This document shows positions 1 to 5,605 of a stretch of DNA of 7,568 nt, piece by piece. Both the position numbers and the translations under genes were made by a program. The stretch's first letter is position 1, and every line of letters begins with the position of its first letter. The stretch comes from Piscirickettsiaceae bacterium (GTDB taxonomy: Bacteria > Pseudomonadota > Gammaproteobacteria > Nitrosococcales > Methylophagaceae), in the NCBI GenBank assembly GCA_018646825.1, contig JABGUA010000135.1, forward strand, positions 1 to 7,568, in the 5' to 3' direction. The notes below the pieces were generated by a model. That model searched no databases. It saw only the letters and a program-made list of their open reading frames with translations, and was not told where the DNA came from.

Positions 1-433
1 CAACATCACGCGTATCAATTTTACCGCAAAAAAGAGTGAGTAATTCTGAAGTGCCACCGGGCGAGGTGAAAAACTCATTGATTTTTATCAAAGTCTCAAT
101 CTCACAGTTGGCTTCTTCCATCGACTCACGGTAAGCGACCGCTTCAGCTGTTTCACCTTTCTCTATAGCACCCGCGACGATTTCTAAAAGCCAAGCTTGT
201 TCGGCTGGTAATTGAATGGCACCCATACGGAACTGTTCTATTAAAACAACTTCATCTCGGTCAGGATCATAAAGTAAAACGGCAACACAATTGCCACGGT
301 GGAAGACTTCTCGCGTAATGGTTTGACTCCATCCCCCTTTGTATAAAGTATGCTTAAGATCAAATTGTTTGACGCTAAAAAAACCTTTAAAAGGGGTTGT
401 CTCGCTTACGATCTCGAACTTTTTGTTGGTCAT
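1..433 (-). CDS. nudF: NudF-like ADP-ribose pyrophosphatase (Nudix hydrolase), 3' part missing
   Basis: This is the first 144 codons of a Nudix hydrolase; the C-terminus lies beyond the left edge. NudF-type enzymes are cytoplasmic and hydrolyse ADP-ribose to AMP and ribose 5-phosphate. The N-terminal part carries the family's typical run-in (KGFFSVKQF about residues 16-24, DRDEVVLIEQFRMGA about 58-72). The Nudix box starts at G88, with E94, R102, E103, E106 and E107 all present, and is followed by SPGGTSE at 124-130, which matches E. coli NudF. One oddity is Asn109 where the box normally has Gly (EEAN instead of EEAG). The ATG at 433 fits the family's N-terminus, which begins shortly before the RGFFS-like segment. 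It lies 25 bp after the DUF3108 gene on the same strand, with no terminator visible between them, so it is probably the distal gene of the purM operon. The exact substrate is inferred from similarity. Confidence 0.88.
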   Translation of the reverse strand, partial: MTNKKFEIVSETTPFKGFFSVKQFDLKHTLYKGGWSQTITREVFHRGNCVAVLLYDPDRDEVVLIEQFRMGAIQLPAEQAWLLEIVAGAIEKGETAEAVAYRESMEEANCEIETLIKINEFFTSPGGTSELLTLFCGKIDTRDV

Positions 434-458
434 TAATTTAACCTATGAAGAAAGTGGG

Positions 459-1220
459 TTACTCAGATACTATCGCTTTATTTTGTTTAGGCTTAAAAGC
501 ATTATCAGTATTAATGCCTGATAAGCGCCGTAGACTGGCGGAAAAGATGGTGCCATCCTTTTCAATATGTTCGAGCATAACAGGCAAATAGTTTAAGGCT
601 GGTGCACACCATAATGTTGTTTTTCGATCTTTTGGGCGACTACGTTCGCGTGTGAGCTTAATGGTCTCTATATCCCCTAAAGGCGTGGAGATGGTTTCAC
701 GACTCACCTCTGTAATTTTATACTGTTTTATTTTGCCACCGTCGGCAATACGATAATTGAACTGGTGTTGGGCTTTAGCTAAATCTGTCATGAGAGCAAG
801 TTGATAGACTAGTTTATCTAAAGTCCCGGCTTCTATAGCGAGAGACCAAGGTTGTTTTTTATCATCAATTTGAAGTTGTTTCTCAGACCAATCGAAATCC
901 AGTGCCATGGTTTTATCTTTTTTTCCACCAGTACGGGTATAGCGATACTGTAGCGGTGCAATCAGGTCGTTATCACTTTTATGCCATAAACTTGTTTCGA
1001 CTATTTTTTCAGGCTTAAACAAGGCAAAGACACCTTTGGCTTGTGTTTTAGATTTAAATAGGCGTTTACCATCAGCTTGCGTCACGAGGCTACGTTTTAA
1101 TTCACCCGCTTGAATACCATTGAGACGAATAAGGTAGTTGGCAGAGAAGTCAGGCAAGTCTTGTGCAAATAGCGCTGAAGAAAACAGCAAAAATAAGCAT
1201 ATGGGAAGACATCTGTTCAT
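459..1220 (-). CDS. Secreted DUF3108 family protein, function unknown
   Basis: This 253-residue protein has a Sec signal peptide: Met-Asn-Arg, a hydrophobic core at about residues 4-17 and likely cleavage after SSALFA (residue 19). The mature part should sit in the periplasm. I assign it to DUF3108 from the N-terminal FSANYLIRLNGIQAGEL stretch and the late TTLWCAPALNYLPVML segment (201-215) followed by EKDGT, the form typical of that family. The mature chain is rich in Lys and beta-strand-like and has no catalytic motif that I can name. I chose the ATG at 1220 because an upstream in-frame ATG at 1271 would put 17 extra residues before the signal peptide and overlap purN. No strong ribosome site precedes 1220, so coupling to purN, 13 bp upstream, is likely. 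A DUF3108 gene after purN is, from memory, a recurring arrangement in gammaproteobacteria such as Pseudomonas. Its role is unknown. Confidence 0.85.
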   Translation of the reverse strand: MNRCLPICLFLLFSSALFAQDLPDFSANYLIRLNGIQAGELKRSLVTQADGKRLFKSKTQAKGVFALFKPEKIVETSLWHKSDNDLIAPLQYRYTRTGGKKDKTMALDFDWSEKQLQIDDKKQPWSLAIEAGTLDKLVYQLALMTDLAKAQHQFNYRIADGGKIKQYKITEVSRETISTPLGDIETIKLTRERSRPKDRKTTLWCAPALNYLPVMLEHIEKDGTIFSASLRRLSGINTDNAFKPKQNKAIVSE

Positions 1221-1233
1221 AAGCTTATAACGA

Positions 1234-1827
1234 CTAAAAGGCCCGATCCTCAATAATCTTTTTAATGGCATTGGGATATAACTGATGTTCTTGTGCCAAA
1301 ACCCGTTTAGCTAATGTAGTGGCATCATCATCAGCTAGAACAGGGACTCTAGCTTGTAAGACAATAGGGCCATCATCAAGTTCAGCAGTGACAAAGTGGA
1401 CAGTTGCACCATGTTCAGCTTCTTTGGCCTCAAGAGCACGTTGATGGGTATTGAGCCCTTTAAATTTGGGTAATAAAGAGGGGTGAATATTAATCAGTTT
1501 TCCATTGAAGTGTGCAACGAAATCAGCAGTTAAAATACGCATAAAACCAGCTAAAATAACCAGGTCAGGTTTAAAACGGTCTATGGTATTAGCCAAAGCG
1601 CGATCAAAGGTATCACGGGAGTCAAACTCAGTGTGGTCGACAACGTCAGTAACAATGCCCTGAGCCGCCGCAGCGGATAAGCCCGCGGCATCGGGTCGAT
1701 TACTTATGACAGCAACGATATCGGCATTCAACCGATTAGCCATGATCGCATCCAAAATTGATACCATGTTACTGCCACGACCAGAAATCAGGATAACGAG
1801 CTTAGCGGGCGTGTAGCTTGTCGTCAT
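1234..1827 (-). CDS. purN: Phosphoribosylglycinamide formyltransferase (GART)
   Basis: PurN transfers a formyl group from 10-formyltetrahydrofolate to GAR, giving FGAR, in the third step of de novo purine synthesis in the cytoplasm. The 197-residue protein is close to the usual length (E. coli about 212). The N-terminal phosphate-binding loop is SGRGSN at 15-20. The catalytic triad is visible as N113 and H115 in the INIHPSLLPKFKG segment and D151 in ELDDGPI, which aligns with the catalytic Asp144 of E. coli. The folate-side segment LAGFMRIL is at 92-99. The gene starts 2 bp after the purM stop (TAA-TT-ATG) and has no clear Shine-Dalgarno sequence, so it is probably translated by coupling to purM. 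All key residues are intact and I see no sign of damage. Confidence 0.97.
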   Translation of the reverse strand: MTTSYTPAKLVILISGRGSNMVSILDAIMANRLNADIVAVISNRPDAAGLSAAAAQGIVTDVVDHTEFDSRDTFDRALANTIDRFKPDLVILAGFMRILTADFVAHFNGKLINIHPSLLPKFKGLNTHQRALEAKEAEHGATVHFVTAELDDGPIVLQARVPVLADDDATTLAKRVLAQEHQLYPNAIKKIIEDRAF

Positions 1828-1829
1828 AA

Positions 1830-2885
1830 TTATTTAATTAAGACTTGTGGGTCAGCACTGTCGGAGTGAACGATGCGTCCTATCCGCATTGCAGTTTCGC
1901 CAGATTCTTTTAATAAGATCAAGGTTTGTTCGACATCATCTTCTGCAACACAAACGACCATCCCGATACCATTATTAAAGGTACGGTACATTTCTTCATC
2001 GATGATATTGCCTTGCTCTTGCAACCAATCAAAGATAATCGGACGTTGCCAGCTATCGGCTTCAATTACAGCATCAACATTATCAGGCAGAACGCGAGGA
2101 ATATTTTCTAATAAGCCACCACCTGTGATATGCGATAGCGCATGAATATTTATCTTTTCATGTAGAGATAACAATGATTTAACATAAATTTTGGTCGGTG
2201 CTAATAACAATTCACCAAGCGTCTTGTCGCCTAAAGGGGTGGATAATGTTTGGCCACTGCGTTCTAACACTTTACGAATAAGTGAGTAACCATTTGAATG
2301 TGGGCCAGAAGAGGCGAGACCAATAAGAACGTCACCAGCTTGTACCTGACTACCATCAATCACATTGTCTTTTTCAACGACACCGACACAAAAGCCAGCA
2401 AGATCATAATCACCATCTTCATACATGCTTGGCATTTCTGCTGTTTCACCGCCAACCAATGCAGCACCTGCTAATAAACAGCCATCGGCAATGCCCGAGA
2501 CAACGGATGTGGCGACATCTAAATCAAGCTGGCTAGTGGCGTAATAATCTAAAAAGAAAAGAGGCTCAGCGCCTAAGACAATAATGTCATTCACACACAT
2601 TGCGACTAAATCAATCCCAATCGTGTCATGAATACCAGATTCAATAGCCAAACGTAATTTTGTGCCAACGCCATCAGTACCAGAGACTAAGATAGGTTTT
2701 TTATAACGGTCAACTGGCAATTCAAATAAGCCACCAAAGCCGCCTAATCCTGCCATGACACCAGGGCGGCGCGTTTTAGCTGCGAAAGGTTTGATACGGT
2801 CGACTAAGGCATTTCCAGCCTCAATATCGACACCAGCATCACGGTAGCTAAGAGATGAAGAATCCGAGTCGGTGGCTTTGGTCAT
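1830..2885 (-). CDS. purM: Phosphoribosylformylglycinamidine cyclo-ligase (AIR synthetase)
   Basis: PurM converts FGAM and ATP to aminoimidazole ribonucleotide, the fifth step of purine synthesis. The protein has 351 residues (E. coli 345). Characteristic blocks are in order: SLSYRDAGVD at 11-20, the glycine-rich GLGGFGGLF at 46-54, SGTDGVGTKL at 68-77, GIDLVAMCVNDI at 90-101, VGGETAEMP at 144-152, SGPHSNGYSLIRK at 193-205 and HITGGGLLENIPR at 252-264. I chose the ATG at 2885 because it has a good AGGA ribosome site 7 bases upstream and gives the normal family N-terminus. An in-frame ATG 35 codons further upstream (2990) would run through the divergent promoter region into the DUF2066 gene. 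It is the first gene of the minus-strand operon. I saw no E. coli-type PurR operator in the spacer. Confidence 0.97.
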   Translation of the reverse strand: MTKATDSDSSSLSYRDAGVDIEAGNALVDRIKPFAAKTRRPGVMAGLGGFGGLFELPVDRYKKPILVSGTDGVGTKLRLAIESGIHDTIGIDLVAMCVNDIIVLGAEPLFFLDYYATSQLDLDVATSVVSGIADGCLLAGAALVGGETAEMPSMYEDGDYDLAGFCVGVVEKDNVIDGSQVQAGDVLIGLASSGPHSNGYSLIRKVLERSGQTLSTPLGDKTLGELLLAPTKIYVKSLLSLHEKINIHALSHITGGGLLENIPRVLPDNVDAVIEADSWQRPIIFDWLQEQGNIIDEEMYRTFNNGIGMVVCVAEDDVEQTLILLKESGETAMRIGRIVHSDSADPQVLIK

Positions 2886-2892
2886 TGACAGT

Positions 2893-2897
2893 TCCTG
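2893..2897 (-). promoter_or_regulatory. purM ribosome binding site
   Basis: On the minus strand this reads CAGGA, with 7 bases between AGGA and the ATG at 2885. It is one of the few clear Shine-Dalgarno sequences in the window, and it decides the purM start in favour of 2885 over the upstream ATG at 2990. Confidence 0.75.
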
Positions 2898-2934
2898 AAG
2901 AAAAAAAGTGGCATGCGCGCCTATAAAAACAGCG

Positions 2935-2943
2935 TGATAGAAT
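2935..2943 (+). promoter_or_regulatory. Putative promoter of the DUF2066-recJ operon, extended -10
   Basis: The plus strand reads TGA-TAGAAT: an extended TGn motif and a hexamer matching TATAAT at five of six positions. No good -35 box lies 16-18 bp upstream; the TTGACA at 2885-2890 is too far away. The expected start site, 7 bases after the hexamer, is position 2950, which is the A of the DUF2066 start codon. If used, the message would be leaderless, which would fit the absence of any ribosome site before that ATG. Confidence 0.4.
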
Positions 2944-2947
2944 ACCA
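2939..2947 (-). promoter_or_regulatory. Putative purM operon promoter, extended -10
   Basis: On the minus strand the sequence reads TGG-TATTCT: an extended TGn motif followed by a hexamer matching TATAAT at four of six positions. No -35 box is recognisable at the usual distance. A start site about 7 bases downstream (near 2932-2933) would give a purM leader of roughly 48 nt. It overlaps the plus-strand -10 candidate almost completely. This is a sequence match only. Confidence 0.35.
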
Positions 2948-2949
2948 TA

Positions 2950-3990
2950 ATGTCCAGATTATTTTTTGTGCTAATTTCCTTAATGTGCACACCTACCTTC
3001 GCAATAGCGATGGTAGACCTGTATCAAGCTAGCACGCCTATCGAGAGTCAAAATGACCAAGAGAGGGAGCGGGCGACGCTTAAAATATTACAGCAGGTCT
3101 TATTAAAGGTACTAGGAAATCAAACAGCATTAGCGAATAAAGATTTAACCCCCTTATTAGCTCAGGCGGATCAGTTTGTAGAACAATATGCTTATGAGCG
3201 CGATGTTACAAATGCGAATTCAGTTCAGCAATTACGGCTAATCTTTAATGAACAAGCGCTAAACCAGGCAATTTCAGCAATGGGTTTACCCATCTGGAAA
3301 AAGTCGCGGCCGGAAATGATTGTTTGGTTAATAGTCAATGAGTCCGGTAAACAAAAAATATTTGGCGTAGAAGATGAAAGAAGGCCACTTTATAAAGGCA
3401 TTAAGCTATCAGCACAAGAACGGGGGTTGTCCCTGTTTTTGCCTTTGATGGATCTGCAAGACCAACATCAACTTCGGTTTGCTCAGGCCGGAGAAAAAAT
3501 GACTAAAGATAATGCTTTCATGCAGGCGTCGCAACGCTATGGTGCTGACTTGGTCATCTTAGCAAAGGTTATCGAAAACCAGGGAGAAATATCAGTCGAC
3601 TGGGAATGGGTAGAAGGGGAGCATCATCAAGCGCTCAAAACGCAGGGGACAATGAGGGTCGCGATGACAGCAGGTGTGAATCAGATAGCTGATCAGCTAG
3701 CAAAGCAATACGCGGTTGTGGATCAACAAGGTTCGAAACGAGATTATAAGTTGGCTGTTCAGGATATTAATGACTTTACCGATTATTCAAGAGTCCAATC
3801 ATATCTCAACAGTTTAAAAGTCGTGTCAGAAGTTAATGTTGTCAGCTTAAGAGACAAACAACTAGATTTAAGGGTACGATTAGCATCTGGCCTCGTCATT
3901 TTTAACCACGTAGTAAAAAAGGATGGCCTATTAATAGAAGCGCCCAAAGAGGCGGATTCAGACACACTTTATTATCGGTTGCGCCCTTGA
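2950..3990 (+). CDS. Secreted DUF2066 family protein, function unknown
   Basis: This 346-residue protein starts with a signal peptide (Met-Ser-Arg, hydrophobic core LFFVLISLM, likely cleavage after AIA at residue 20), so the rest should be periplasmic. I assign it to DUF2066 from the KILQQVLLKVLGN block at 45-57 near the N-terminus, the RPEMIVWLIV strand at 120-129, the RGLSLFLPLMDLQD motif at 158-171 and the QRYGADLVILAKV motif at 195-207. No enzyme motif is visible. The ATG at 2950 is needed for a full signal peptide; the next Met (residue 12) would leave only about nine residues before the cleavage site. No Shine-Dalgarno sequence precedes it. It is the first gene of the plus-strand operon, and its stop codon overlaps the next start by 4 bp. 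From memory, a DUF2066 gene beside purM is a common arrangement in gammaproteobacteria. Its function is not known. Confidence 0.87.
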   Translation: MSRLFFVLISLMCTPTFAIAMVDLYQASTPIESQNDQERERATLKILQQVLLKVLGNQTALANKDLTPLLAQADQFVEQYAYERDVTNANSVQQLRLIFNEQALNQAISAMGLPIWKKSRPEMIVWLIVNESGKQKIFGVEDERRPLYKGIKLSAQERGLSLFLPLMDLQDQHQLRFAQAGEKMTKDNAFMQASQRYGADLVILAKVIENQGEISVDWEWVEGEHHQALKTQGTMRVAMTAGVNQIADQLAKQYAVVDQQGSKRDYKLAVQDINDFTDYSRVQSYLNSLKVVSEVNVVSLRDKQLDLRVRLASGLVIFNHVVKKDGLLIEAPKEADSDTLYYRLRP

Positions 3991-4541
3991 CTAGAAAAGA
4001 CATCCCGAATTTAATTTCCATCATCCGTATTTTACTGATCTTCCCCGTTATTTTAGCGTTATTGGACCATCAGTTTGGTCTGGCCATGGTGTTATTTGCC
4101 ATAGCGGGTATATCTGATGCGTTAGATGGTTTCTTAGCCAAGCACTATCATTGGGAATCTCGCCTAGGCTCGATTCTTGATCCCTTAGCAGACAAACTAT
4201 TATTGGTTGCGAGCTTTGCGACGTTGACCTGGTTAAATTTTTTACCTAACTGGTTACTATGGCTAGTATTGGGCCGCGATATTATGATCATAACAGGCGC
4301 ACTGGCTTATCATGCTCTGTTTGGACAATATAAGTTGTTGCCATTATGGAGTAGTAAAATAAATACCTTATTACAAATCTTATTGGTGTTTGCGGTTATA
4401 GTGCAGCATTATGCTGACCTAGCAATTCAAGATTGGGTAGAAACGGGTATTTCATTAGTCATTATCAGCGTTATCATTAGTGGCGCAGAATACATAATAG
4501 TGTGGGGAAGGCGAGCATGGCAGCAACACCAGAACAATTAG
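3987..4541 (+). CDS. CDP-alcohol phosphatidyltransferase, cardiolipin-synthase-like (or PgsA-like)
   Basis: This 184-residue integral membrane enzyme joins a CDP-activated lipid to an alcohol. The CDP-alcohol motif runs from D44 to D69: D44, D47-G48, A51, G61, D65 and D69 are present, while the usual Arg after the Ala is Lys52. About five or six hydrophobic segments span the chain. The N-terminus (DIPNLISIIRIL) matches the family, which supports the TTG start at 3987, overlapping the DUF2066 stop as TTGA. No ribosome site is seen, so coupling is likely. It could be phosphatidylglycerophosphate synthase (PgsA), but LGRDIMI at 95-101 and SSKINTLLQILL at 122-133 resemble the single-domain cardiolipin synthases of eukaryotes (CRLS1) and actinobacteria as I recall them, whereas E. 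coli PgsA has an AREIII-type segment. The family is certain; the product, cardiolipin or phosphatidylglycerophosphate, is inferred. Confidence 0.9.
   Translation: MTRKDIPNLISIIRILLIFPVILALLDHQFGLAMVLFAIAGISDALDGFLAKHYHWESRLGSILDPLADKLLLVASFATLTWLNFLPNWLLWLVLGRDIMIITGALAYHALFGQYKLLPLWSSKINTLLQILLVFAVIVQHYADLAIQDWVETGISLVIISVIISGAEYIIVWGRRAWQQHQNN
4504..4511 (+). promoter_or_regulatory. Ribosome binding site of the PerM-family gene
   Basis: GGGGAAGG lies 5 bases before the ATG at 4517, inside the end of the phosphatidyltransferase gene. It favours the ATG over an in-frame GTG at 4502, which would add five residues and has no such site in front of it. Confidence 0.65.
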
Positions 4542-5605
4542 TCACTGACGCGCATAAGCTCTTTCTTATTGTCGCGACGCTGGCCTTCGGCTGGGTTTTC
4601 TATTTGTTAGCACCGGTGCTTATGCCATTCTTCATGGCCGCATTATTTGCATATCTAGGTGACCCCATTGTGGACAGATTAGAAGAGCGGAAATTATCAA
4701 GAACGCTTTCTGTATCGATTGTTTTTGCCGTGTTATTAACAGTGGGTTTGTTGCTGTTTCTAGTCTTAATACCATTACTGACAGCCCAAGTAGGAGCGCT
4801 TTTTAAACGTTTGCCAGAGTACTTGGGGTTATTCCAATCAACGACGATTCCTTGGTTAGCATCACTGGGCTTTCCAGTCGAAATATTTGATGTCAGTAGT
4901 ATTAAACAAAACCTGATTGATTATTGGGCCAGCGTTGGTCAAGTAGCTGGCAGCGTGTTCGGCTATATGACAAGTTCCGGGCTCGCAATCTTGCAGTGGT
5001 TAACAAATCTTGTCTTAGTCCCCGTATTAACTTTCTACCTGCTGAGAGATTGGGATGATATCGTTGCTCGTTTCAGAGCTTTATTGCCCCGCCGTTATGC
5101 AAAGCAAGTTATTGCTTTATCCCTAGAGTGTGACGATATGCTGGCGGCATTTATCCGTGGCCAATTAATGGTCATGTTCGCATTAGCAATTATCTATACG
5201 ATCGGGCTTAGTCTTGTGGGGCTAGAGCTAGCACTTCTACTCGGCGTTATTGCAGGGATAGTCAGTTTTGTACCTTATCTAGGGCTAATCGTTGGCATAG
5301 GCTTGTCTGGCGTGGCTGCTTTCTTTCAATTTCATGAATGGCTACCTGTCATTATGGTTGTCAGTGTTTTTGGTTTTGCACAGTTAATAGAAGGGGTGGT
5401 ATTGACGCCCCGGTTTGTTGGCGAACGCATTGGATTACATCCCGTTGCCGTTTTATTCGCCGTACTGGCTGGAGCACAATTATTTGGTTTTATTGGTGTC
5501 CTGCTGGCATTACCAGTTGCAGCTGTCGTGATGGTTTTGTTACGCCATACTCATAAGCGTTACCTTGACAGTGAACTTTATTCGACAGATCAAGAACAAG
5601 GATGA
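4517..5605 (+). CDS. perM: AI-2E/PerM family inner-membrane permease
   Basis: This 362-residue polytopic protein has about eight hydrophobic segments: two pairs near the N-terminus (about 15-46 and 63-90), a more polar middle region (about 91-150), then a membrane-rich C-terminal half. Family marks are VPVLTFYLLRDWD at 168-180, AFIRGQ at 211-216, FVPYLGLIVG at 251-260, QLIEGVVLTPRFVGERIGLHP at 289-309 and FGFIGVLLALPVAA at 323-336. The family (formerly UPF0118) includes E. coli PerM, the autoinducer-2 exporter TqsA and some Na+/H+ antiporters, so the substrate cannot be read from sequence. The start at 4517 is set by a strong ribosome site; the gene overlaps the upstream phosphatidyltransferase by 25 bp and hda by 4 bp (ATGA). 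A perM-family gene beside hda is also, from memory, seen in other gammaproteobacteria. The symbol is by family resemblance. Confidence 0.9.
   Translation: MAATPEQLVTDAHKLFLIVATLAFGWVFYLLAPVLMPFFMAALFAYLGDPIVDRLEERKLSRTLSVSIVFAVLLTVGLLLFLVLIPLLTAQVGALFKRLPEYLGLFQSTTIPWLASLGFPVEIFDVSSIKQNLIDYWASVGQVAGSVFGYMTSSGLAILQWLTNLVLVPVLTFYLLRDWDDIVARFRALLPRRYAKQVIALSLECDDMLAAFIRGQLMVMFALAIIYTIGLSLVGLELALLLGVIAGIVSFVPYLGLIVGIGLSGVAAFFQFHEWLPVIMVVSVFGFAQLIEGVVLTPRFVGERIGLHPVAVLFAVLAGAQLFGFIGVLLALPVAAVVMVLLRHTHKRYLDSELYSTDQEQG

Noticed and set aside
434..458. Intrinsic terminator between the DUF3108 gene and nudF
   Set aside because: The 25-bp gap has no stable inverted repeat followed by a T run on either strand.
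339..521. Plus-strand open frame of 60 codons
   Set aside because: It lies antisense over the nudF start and the DUF3108 end, has no ribosome site and no recognisable protein motif.
1873..2145. Plus-strand open frames (about 90 and 61 codons) inside purM
   Set aside because: They are antisense to well-conserved purM sequence, in two different frames, and their translations show no family resemblance.
2885..2890. Perfect TTGACA -35 box on the plus strand
   Set aside because: At 16-18 bp downstream there is no -10-like hexamer (GTGGCA region). The good -10 at 2938 is 47 bp away, and the match includes part of the purM start codon.
2886..2949. Purine repressor operator or purine riboswitch in front of purM
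   Set aside because: No ACGCAAACGTTTGCGT-like palindrome is present, and the expected leader (about 48 nt) is too short for a purine riboswitch.
2886..2990. N-terminal extension of PurM from an ATG at 2990
   Set aside because: The extra 35 residues are absent from the PurM family as I know it, would overlap the DUF2066 start and promoter region, and the ATG at 2885 has a proper ribosome site.
3783..3965. Minus-strand open frame within the DUF2066 gene
   Set aside because: Shadow of a real gene; no ribosome site and no motif.
5338..5556. Plus-strand open frame rich in Cys and Trp within the permease gene
   Set aside because: The composition is typical of a frame-shifted membrane protein; the permease frame is intact and conserved here.
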